From Pseudanabaena sp. PCC 7367 (GTDB lineage: Bacteria; Cyanobacteriota; Cyanobacteriia; Pseudanabaenales; Pseudanabaenaceae), in contig NC_019701.1 in NCBI RefSeq assembly GCF_000317065.1, positions 2,385,001 to 2,449,000 on the forward strand: a DNA stretch of 64,000 nucleotides. Reading direction: 5' to 3'. A program made the position numbers and the translations under genes. Under the pieces are notes generated by a model. It made no database searches. It was not told where the DNA came from and was given only the letters and a program-made list of their open reading frames with translations. This document shows positions 57,753-64,000 of the stretch, one piece after another. Every line of letters begins with the position of its first letter. Position 1 is the first letter of the stretch.

Positions 57753-57923
57753 GCAAAATTTGAAATTAAGCAGAAACAATAAACATTTGATAAATATTTC
57801 GTGGCATCACACCCCCTTAAGACAATCAGCCGGAAATCAGCCCCCAATATTCAATATCATAGAGATATAGCATAGATATGCTAAACAACTAATCTGGTTA
57901 CACCCACTCAGGAACAGGCAATT

Positions 57924-59192
57924 ATGAGAGGCGGTATGCGCATCGGCGCGATCTTTGGTATTCCCCTATATATTCATCCCACCTGGCTATTGATTTTATT
58001 TTTGTTGGCCTGGATGTACAGCGAAGGCTATCAGAATGTATCTTCACGGCTAGCGCTCACCTCTGGCCTGGTTACTGCATTTCTGGTATTAGGCTCAATT
58101 CTTTTGCACGAGCTAGGGCATAGTTTGGTGGCCAAGGCACAGGGGATCGAGGTGAAGTCAGTCACTTTATTTTTGTTTGGTGGCATTGCATCGATCGCCA
58201 AGGAACCCAAAGATCCACTCTCGAATTTAGCGCTGGCGGCGGCTGGCCCTTTGGTTAATCTGGTCATAGGCAGCTTTTTGGCAGTCGTAGCTTGGTTTGC
58301 CCTGGGCGATCAGGCTATTCTATTGGGAACCGCCGACCAGACCCAGGAAGTGATTAGTGGCTTGGCGGTAGAACTTGGCGTGGGGCGAGCCCTGGTTAGC
58401 CTAATGGCGCTCAATCTGGCTGTTTTTAATATTGTGATCGGCCTATTTAATTTAATTCCCGCCCTGCCCCTTGATGGTGGACAGGTGCTCAAGTCGATCG
58501 TTTGGAAGATAACTGGTAGCCGCTTTAGTGGCATTCGTTGGGCTGCATATTCAGGTCAGATCATTGGCATTTTTACGATGCTGCTGGGCTTTAGTGCTTT
58601 GTTTGCCCAGGCTCTCAATGGCATCTTCTTTATCTTTGTGGGTTGGTTTGTGTTCAACAGCGCCACGGTGCATCTTCAATATGGCCGATTGCAACAAGCA
58701 TTGCTGGAAATTGATGCAGAATCAGCCATGACCCGCGATTTTCGGATTGTGGATGCGGATATGTCTTTGCGTCGGTTTGCGGATGATTTTTTATTGATGC
58801 AGGAAAAAGACAAACAACCGATCTTTTTTGCGGCCTCAGATGGGCGCGATCGCGGCATGGTGAATGCGGATGAGTTGCGCTATATTGAGCGCGAGCGATG
58901 GGAACAGGAAGATCTGCATAGCATTGTCAAACCGCTCCAGTCCTTGGATGTGGTCGATCTAAGCACCAAAATCCCCAGGGTGATCGACATGCTAGAGCAA
59001 AAAGAATTGCCTTATGTGACGGTTTTGTCTCCGGCGGGCTCGGTCACTGGCATCGTCGATCGTGGTGATGTAATTCGGGCATTGGCTCGGCGCTTGAATT
59101 GGCGCATTCCGGAGGCTTATATTAAACGGATCAAGGCAGAGGGGAAATTTCCGCCAGAATTAAAACTAACTGAAATCACTTCTCAGCTCTAG
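57924..59192 (+). CDS. Site-2 protease (M50) with CBS domains
   Basis: 422 residues. The intramembrane zinc site HELGHSLVA (about 62-70) and the second motif NLIPALPLDGGQVLKS (about 175-190) define the M50/SpoIVFB group. At least six hydrophobic segments lie at 10-32, 45-65, 95-125, 155-180, 210-235 and 240-255. Residues 265-405 carry two CBS-type segments (MTRDFRIVDADMSLRRFADDF, VTVLSPAGSVTGIVDRGDVI) that usually bind adenyl nucleotides. It cleaves membrane proteins such as anti-sigma factors inside the membrane. It overlaps the end of a truncated esterase on the other strand by four bases. Confidence 0.9.
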   Translation: MRGGMRIGAIFGIPLYIHPTWLLILFLLAWMYSEGYQNVSSRLALTSGLVTAFLVLGSILLHELGHSLVAKAQGIEVKSVTLFLFGGIASIAKEPKDPLSNLALAAAGPLVNLVIGSFLAVVAWFALGDQAILLGTADQTQEVISGLAVELGVGRALVSLMALNLAVFNIVIGLFNLIPALPLDGGQVLKSIVWKITGSRFSGIRWAAYSGQIIGIFTMLLGFSALFAQALNGIFFIFVGWFVFNSATVHLQYGRLQQALLEIDAESAMTRDFRIVDADMSLRRFADDFLLMQEKDKQPIFFAASDGRDRGMVNADELRYIERERWEQEDLHSIVKPLQSLDVVDLSTKIPRVIDMLEQKELPYVTVLSPAGSVTGIVDRGDVIRALARRLNWRIPEAYIKRIKAEGKFPPELKLTEITSQL

Positions 59193-59530
59193 TTTTGGTG
59201 GGGATTTTTAGGGGCAAAGTTTTTAGCTGCTGTGGAAATCACCGGTGGAATGGTCTGCTGGCGATCTAGTTTGCTTAAAACTTGAGGAACTTCCCAGGCA
59301 TAAGGACTCAAACCACCTGGCCAAAAAGTGGTGTTGCCATCATTCATATAAACAACCGGATAGCGATCGGTATGGTGATCGTGGTTGTGGGGCAGAAAAA
59401 CATGAACTTTACGCGGCAGATCCTGGCCAGGATCAAGCTGCAAGTTGTCATAGGTATGAAAATAACCACAGTCATGCCCTTCGTCACGTTGCCAAGCGGT
59501 TTGACCATGGTGATGAATTTGGATCGCCAT
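59189..59530 (-). pseudogene. Truncated esterase (alpha/beta hydrolase N-terminal fragment)
   Basis: 113 residues that open like a complete esterase D-type protein: MAIQIHHHGQTAW, then LPRKVHVFLPHNHDHHTDRYPVVYMNDGN and the conserved AWEVPQVLSKL. The frame fails after QTIPPVI; the remaining residues (STAAKNFAPKNPHQN) are unrelated and end at a stop inside the 3' end of the protease gene. The nucleophile elbow and His are missing, so it cannot be an active hydrolase. Full-length members of the family are over 250 residues. The IS21 element lies 98 bp away on the other side, upstream of this gene, and did not cause the truncation. Confidence 0.7.
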
Positions 59531-59575
59531 AACTACATCAAGAGCCTGAATTTATATGGGCAAATATAACAAAAC

Positions 59576-59615
59576 CCATAGATTGAATGAACTTGAGCAT
59601 ACAACCAATCTATGG
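59576..59615. repeat. Inverted repeat next to the IS21 target
   Basis: CCATAGATTG and CAATCTATGG, perfect 10-bp arms 20 bases apart, in the spacer between the esterase fragment and the IS element. It may be a bidirectional terminator without a T-run or a preferred insertion landmark. Confidence 0.55.
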
Positions 59616-59621
59616 ACTTGA

Positions 59622-59627
59622 GGCTTG
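59622..59627. repeat. IS21 target-site duplication, left copy
   Basis: GGCTTG immediately left of the terminal repeat, matching the copy at 62208-62213. Confidence 0.8.
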
Positions 59628-59802
59628 TGTTAGGCGACAATTACCTTGGCGTCTGGATGACGATTACTTGGCATAAAAAGATGATCGCCAGCAAGGATAT
59701 GAGATCGCAAGTGGAGGTAGGCGTCAACTAGAAAAAAAGAGATCAAAACGGGAAAAAAGAAAGACACTAAAGACGTTCAAACAGGAAAGTGGAACGTCAG
59801 CA

Positions 59803-61491
59803 GTGTCAGGTCAATATATAAAACAATATCAAGTGCAAGTGTACAAGAAAGCACGAGAGGTCGGCTGCAATCAAAATGAGTCAGCCGAGATTGCCGGCAT
59901 ATCAGTCCGTAGCGGCAGCCGTATTGAGCAAGGCAAACACCAGCCCAAGAGTAAAGGTGAGCGAGATTGGCGCACCCGCCGAGATCCGCTATCAGGAGTG
60001 TGGGAGGAAGAGCTAGAGCCAATGCTTCGACGTGAGCCTCGTCTAGAGGCGATGACATTGTATGAATATCTAGCCGAGCATTATCCAGGCCAATATGAGC
60101 AACAATTGCGTACCTTACAAAGGCGAGTGCAGGTATGGAAAAGTATCCATGGCAAACCGCAGGAGGTAATGTTTGAGATCCGCCATCAGCCCGGCGAAAT
60201 GGGTCTATCAGATTTTACCGAGCTCAAACAGGTGGAAGTTACCATCAAAGGGAAACAATATGAGCACCTGCTGTACCACTACCGTCTGGCCTACAGTGGC
60301 TGGCAATATGTGCAGGTAATCGAGGGTGGCGAGAGCTTTATCGGCTTGTCTGAAGGATTACAGAATGCGCTGCATGCCTGTGGTGGTGTACCAAAGCAGC
60401 ATCGCACCGATAATTTGAGTGCTGCCTATCGGAATATGGCGGGCAAACGGCATAAACCACTAACCCAATTCTATGCCGAGCTATGTGAACACTATGGCAT
60501 GAGTCCAAGTCGCAATAACCCAGGCGTGGCTCATGAAAATGGCTCCATCGAATCTCCCCATGGACATTTCAAGCGCCGGTTGCGCCAAGCTCTGTATTTG
60601 CGTGGCAGCTTTGAGTTTGAGTCAGTGAGTGCATATCAAGAATTTATCGAGCAGGTGGTTGCCAAGCTCAATTGTAAATGCAGCGCCAAGTTTGCCGAGG
60701 AAAAAGTAACCCTACAACCACTACCGAGATATCGCTGTGCCGATTACGAAGAATTGACGGTGCGGGTGACCTGCCACAGCACCATTTCGGTGCGCTGCAT
60801 TCTTTACACGGTGCCATCAAGACTGATTGGCAGGCAGCTGAATATTCATATCTATCACAACCGCCTGGTCGGTTATTTGGGGCAGCAACAAGTGGTGGAA
60901 CTACCCCGTTTGCGAGTACATGGGTCAGCCAAAATCCGCCGTGCTCGCTGTATTAACTACCGCCATGTAATTGATAGCCTCAGGCGTAAACCCCGTGCCT
61001 TTATTTACTGCACCTGGCAGCAAGACCTATTGCCTAATCAACAATGGCGGCAGCTGTGGCAGAGGTTACAGGCTGATTTTGAAATCGATAATGCAGCGCG
61101 CATCATGGTTGAAGCCCTCTATATTGCTGCCAAGCACGATAGAGAAACTACAGTGGCCGACTATCTTGAAACCCAACTGCAGCAGGGCACTCTCAGCCTG
61201 AAGGCTCTACAGCAACAGTTCCTACTACCCCAGCAGCAATTGAGCGTACCTCAACTAAACGTACAACAACATTCGCTTTCAGCCTATGACCAACTCCTCG
61301 AAACCAAACCCGAACAATACTCTGAGCCTGATACTCAAACAGCTACGACTCTCGCACATGCTCCAACATTGGCAGACTATCGAGCAGAAGGCCACCCAAC
61401 AGCATTGGGCTTACGACCGGTTCTTGCTCGCTCTGTGCGAATTGGAACTGGATTATCGCCAACAGAATCGGATCAAACGAGCTCTCGCTGA
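59803..61491 (+). CDS. istA: IS21 transposase IstA
   Basis: 562 residues from a GTG. The N-terminus has a helix-turn-helix (NQNESAEIAGISVRSGSRIEQ). The DDE nuclease core is visible as MGLSDFTEL (first Asp), HRTDN (second Asp) and AHENGSIESPHGHFKRRL (Glu). It cuts and joins the element ends. The final 68 residues, after the LSAYDQLL that usually ends IstA, overlap istB in another frame. The stop normally found at the istB start (ATGA) is displaced, giving a 206-bp overlap. The tail is probably a by-product of that lost stop. Confidence 0.93.
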   Translation: MSGQYIKQYQVQVYKKAREVGCNQNESAEIAGISVRSGSRIEQGKHQPKSKGERDWRTRRDPLSGVWEEELEPMLRREPRLEAMTLYEYLAEHYPGQYEQQLRTLQRRVQVWKSIHGKPQEVMFEIRHQPGEMGLSDFTELKQVEVTIKGKQYEHLLYHYRLAYSGWQYVQVIEGGESFIGLSEGLQNALHACGGVPKQHRTDNLSAAYRNMAGKRHKPLTQFYAELCEHYGMSPSRNNPGVAHENGSIESPHGHFKRRLRQALYLRGSFEFESVSAYQEFIEQVVAKLNCKCSAKFAEEKVTLQPLPRYRCADYEELTVRVTCHSTISVRCILYTVPSRLIGRQLNIHIYHNRLVGYLGQQQVVELPRLRVHGSAKIRRARCINYRHVIDSLRRKPRAFIYCTWQQDLLPNQQWRQLWQRLQADFEIDNAARIMVEALYIAAKHDRETTVADYLETQLQQGTLSLKALQQQFLLPQQQLSVPQLNVQQHSLSAYDQLLETKPEQYSEPDTQTATTLAHAPTLADYRAEGHPTALGLRPVLARSVRIGTGLSPTESDQTSSR

Positions 61492-62056
61492 GGCTAAATT
61501 ACCTACTGGTAAAAGCTTTACCTCTTTCGATTTTGAACATTGCCCTAGTTTCAAATCAGCGCCACTGATCCAACTGGCACAAGATACGGCCTGGTTGGAT
61601 AGGGCCGAAAACTGCTTGCTATTTGGACCTTCCGGGGTCGGTAAAACTCATCTTGCTGCTGCGCTCGGGCGCTCGATGATTGAAATGGGCAAACGGGTTA
61701 AGTTCTTCTCGGCCTATGCTTTGCTACAACATCTACAGCAAGCCAAACTACAACTTCAGCTTGCCTCTATCCTTGCCAAACTTGACCGCTTTGATTTACT
61801 CATTATTGATGATCTTGGCTATGTCAAAAAATCTGAGGCTGAAACTTCCGTCCTGTTTGAGCTGATTGCTCATCGTTATGAACGCAAAAGCCTCATCATT
61901 ACTGCTAATCAGCCTTTCTCGCAATGGGATCACATCTTTGCCGATGACATGATGACTGTTGCTGCCGTTGACCGCCTCATTCATCATGCTCTCATTGTTG
62001 AAATTCATGCTGATAGTTTCCGTAAACGCAACGCTGTTGAGCGCTCGCAAAAATAA
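61286..62056 (+). CDS. istB: IS21 helper ATPase IstB
   Basis: 256 residues, full length. AAA+ motifs: Walker A FGPSGVGKTHLA (about 112-123), Walker B LLIIDDLGY (about 170) and sensor region ITANQPFSQW. It helps IstA assemble the transposition complex. The ATG at 61286 lies in the sequence CTATGACC, where istA would normally end; here the genes overlap by 206 bp in different frames. Catalytic features are intact, so the element is potentially active. Confidence 0.94.
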   Translation: MTNSSKPNPNNTLSLILKQLRLSHMLQHWQTIEQKATQQHWAYDRFLLALCELELDYRQQNRIKRALAEAKLPTGKSFTSFDFEHCPSFKSAPLIQLAQDTAWLDRAENCLLFGPSGVGKTHLAAALGRSMIEMGKRVKFFSAYALLQHLQQAKLQLQLASILAKLDRFDLLIIDDLGYVKKSEAETSVLFELIAHRYERKSLIITANQPFSQWDHIFADDMMTVAAVDRLIHHALIVEIHADSFRKRNAVERSQK

Positions 62057-62207
62057 TAATCGCTATCAATCCGAATCTTACTGCTCCTTGAGGTTCAACA
62101 TATGCAGTTCCTTTCAGCTTAGTTTTAGTTGTCATTTGCACACGTCATTTACATCCGCTATTTGCCAAGTAATTGACGCCGTCGAAATTGGTAATTGACA
62201 TTTAACA

Positions 62208-62213
62208 GGCTTG
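62208..62213. repeat. IS21 target-site duplication, right copy
   Basis: GGCTTG immediately right of the terminal repeat, matching the copy at 59622-59627. Confidence 0.8.
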
Positions 62214-62352
62214 AATAAATTGTACGGACTTGCCAAGACTTCAGGGTAATCGATCGCACTTAAACTTATGTGCCTAAATTATGTACTTGGCTTACTCAAG
62301 CCTTTGGTACAACAAATTCAAGATGCAAATTCTAGACACCTAGATTAAATAT

Positions 62353-64000
62353 CTAGATATAGACCACATCGTCAGAATTGAGATCGGCGGCACTTTGCTG
62401 GAGGAGTGCGATTAGATCACCACCAAAGAAAATACCCTGACCCATAATATTCCTGCCTTCAACCATCAAGGAGATGGTTTGAGTGGTGTAGTCTGCTGGG
62501 GCACCAACTAGAACGAGTTGATCGCCATCTGGATTAAAGTCAGTAATATAGGCAAAGTCATCATTGCCATTGCCTAAGTAGTAGACTCCTAGCTGGTTAC
62601 CCAACACAAAGACATCATCGCCGCTAAAGCCACTGCCAGTGAGTCGATCGATCTGACCAACCCCTTGCGAAGTGCAAGCTCCATCGAGGGTGTCATTGCC
62701 CTCCCCACCAAGCAGGACATCATTACCATCGCCACCAATCAAAGAGTCATTACCCAGGCCACCATTGATCCGATCGATGCCTTTACCGCCAAAGATCGTG
62801 TCATCACCAAAGTTGCCATTAATGCCTTGATTAGGATCGCCGCCAATAATCAGGTCGCCATTGGGTGTACCAGCAATAAAGGGATCATTCGGTCCACCAA
62901 ACACACCAGGTGAATTAGCAAGTGGTGTAAAGAAGCTGGTATCGGTATCAGTATTATCGAGTGGATTAGCATCCATTTGGCCGATCGGTGTAGCCGTAGC
63001 CGTATTGCTCAAGCTGACACTCAAGCCCAAATCACAATTGACAATGCCAGTGACGGTAACAGTTGCGGTCTCGCCAGCTTCCACCACTACACCGGTTTGG
63101 TCAATATCACCAGTGCCCTCAAATAGGGTTCCTTCAGTGTCAACGATCGTCCAGGATACACCTAGCAACTCAACCGGGAAGGTATCTTCGATCGACACAT
63201 TACTGGCATCTGCGCCGCCATTATTGGTAACTTCGATCGTATAGGTAATTTCTGCGCCAGGTAGTACCTCAAGGGTGGAGCCAGGAGCAGGAGCCTTGTC
63301 AACGGCCAAGTCCACATCAGACAGTTGTTCTACCGCCCCTAGATCAATTATGGCATTGGTAATTCTAGGTGCGCCGCGTTCATCGGTAGTATCGATCGTG
63401 CCAATCAGATCAGCAACCACGGCCGCATCCAGGCCAATACTGGTATAGAAAGTTTCTAGATTAGTTACAGTTTGATTGTAGGTATCATTTGTACCGACAT
63501 CAAAGAGCGGATTATCAGCTACTGCAGGTACCAAACCATCACCAGGCTGTCGCATTGCATGGGTGAGGGGTGATCCGGCAGGCGCTCCATTCAATGCCAG
63601 GGTAGGATCTAAAATTTCGTCAACCCCACCTACGCCTTCAGTTGCAAAGGTAAGTGGGCCACTCGCAAACGTAGACCCAGTATCATCACCCACCAAGTTA
63701 GCGCCTGGTGGGGCAGTATCCAGAAAATCGCCAAATACATCAGGCGAAGCAGGGGCAACATTACCAGCAATAACGTTGTTGCCAGCAAAGATATCACCAC
63801 TATTAAAGAAGCCACCATTATCCGCGAGGGTACTGCGGTAAATCCCACCGCCAATCCCAGAAGCGCCAGCAATAACAGTATTAAAGGCAACGGTTGAGTT
63901 GACGATTACCAATTCACCGGGGCCAGATTGCAAGATACCGCCACCACGGGCATTGGTAGCTGGATCGCCACCGGCAGTATTACTACTTACGGTGCTATTA
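62353..64000 (-). CDS. Large repeat-rich surface protein (N-terminus outside window)
   Basis: The frame is open to the window edge, so at least 548 C-terminal residues are visible. The first part has NSTVSSNT and NSTVAFNTV repeats with GGGI turns, typical of right-handed beta-helix or choice-of-anchor proteins. A DUF11-type domain follows (ITYTIEVTNNGGADASNVSIEDTFP, partly shown; ends NTATATPIGQMDANPLDNTD). Then comes an RTX-like region (NGNFGDDTIFGGKGIDRINGG, LGNDSLIGGDGNDVLLGG) and a C-terminal export domain with FAYITDFNPDGDQLVLVG. It is expected outside the cell, calcium-bound, in adhesion or sheath formation. The IS21 element lies 146 bp from its end. Confidence 0.85.
   Translation of the reverse strand, partial: NSTVSSNTAGGDPATNARGGGILQSGPGELVIVNSTVAFNTVIAGASGIGGGIYRSTLADNGGFFNSGDIFAGNNVIAGNVAPASPDVFGDFLDTAPPGANLVGDDTGSTFASGPLTFATEGVGGVDEILDPTLALNGAPAGSPLTHAMRQPGDGLVPAVADNPLFDVGTNDTYNQTVTNLETFYTSIGLDAAVVADLIGTIDTTDERGAPRITNAIIDLGAVEQLSDVDLAVDKAPAPGSTLEVLPGAEITYTIEVTNNGGADASNVSIEDTFPVELLGVSWTIVDTEGTLFEGTGDIDQTGVVVEAGETATVTVTGIVNCDLGLSVSLSNTATATPIGQMDANPLDNTDTDTSFFTPLANSPGVFGGPNDPFIAGTPNGDLIIGGDPNQGINGNFGDDTIFGGKGIDRINGGLGNDSLIGGDGNDVLLGGEGNDTLDGACTSQGVGQIDRLTGSGFSGDDVFVLGNQLGVYYLGNGNDDFAYITDFNPDGDQLVLVGAPADYTTQTISLMVEGRNIMGQGIFFGGDLIALLQQSAADLNSDDVVYI

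Larger units (their letters stand above)
59628..62207 (+). mobile_element. Complete IS21-family insertion sequence
   Basis: 2,580 bp. Terminal repeats are TGTTAGGCGACAATTACC at 59628-59645 and, inverted, TGTTAAATGTCAATTACC at 62190-62207 (14 of 18 identical). A second internal pair is GACGATTACTTGGCA at 59659-59673 and GTCAATTACTTGGCA inverted at 62163-62177. Multiple internal binding copies are characteristic of IS21. A 6-bp direct repeat GGCTTG flanks both ends (59622-59627, 62208-62213), the size expected for IS21. It carries istA and istB, both open. Intact ends, genes and target repeat indicate a fairly recent insertion in a spacer. Confidence 0.9.

Overview
The window looks like chromosomal DNA of a cyanobacterium. 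The palindrome GCGATCGC (HIP1) and its core CGATCG recur throughout. The gene content also fits: sufR divergent from sufBCD, an AMIN-M23 peptidase, an HNH protein of cyanobacterial type, a CmpA/NrtA-type binding protein and a consensus NtcA box. A Pseudanabaena-like lineage is possible but not shown. Most of the window is ordinary, loosely packed genome with many single-gene units and AT-rich spacers.

Layout. 1-8 kb: partial M23 peptidase; response regulator/thioredoxin-reductase-like fusion; HNH endonuclease; DUF2237 protein; two glycosyltransferases; secreted DUF4214-like protein. 8-16 kb: a nitrogen-scavenging island with an IS3 remnant at its edge. 16-31 kb: GNAT acetyltransferase, RecJ, glutaredoxin-like protein, AMIN-M23 peptidase, cobyrinate diamide synthase, aldo/keto reductase, RNase II-type exonuclease, Era, tRNA-Pro(UGG), dCMP deaminase, amino-acid ABC permease. 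31-39 kb: SbcC-like ATPase, a large multi-receiver regulator, a STAS protein, a MscS channel. 39-42 kb: two tandem RTX-type proteins. 42-51 kb: CysS, an HD phosphohydrolase, SufR and sufB-(membrane protein)-sufC-sufD. 51-59 kb: cellulose-synthase-like glycosyltransferase, a hypothetical protein, CCA-adding enzyme, site-2 protease, truncated esterase. 59.6-62.2 kb: a complete IS21-family element with a 6-bp target duplication. 62.3-64 kb: C-terminal part of a large repeat-rich surface protein running off the window.

The most interesting region is about 8.5-16.0 kb. One strand carries, in transcription order, Co-type nitrile hydratase beta and alpha, formamidase and a biuret-hydrolase-like cysteine hydrolase. 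Divergent from them is an orphan CmpA/NrtA-type Tat-lipoprotein binding protein behind a perfect NtcA box (TGTA-N8-TACA). Facing that gene is an allophanate hydrolase split into separate amidase and C-terminal-domain genes. Together they could turn nitriles or cyanide into amides, formamide into formate plus ammonia, and biuret via allophanate into ammonia plus CO2, probably under nitrogen control. I know of no described cyanobacterial system with this combination, but I could not search.

A second theme is that several conserved proteins (Era, SufR, CCA enzyme, cellulose synthase, GT2) carry hydrophilic low-complexity insertions rich in N, D, Q and S, and that several regulatory proteins retain folds that have lost key residues.
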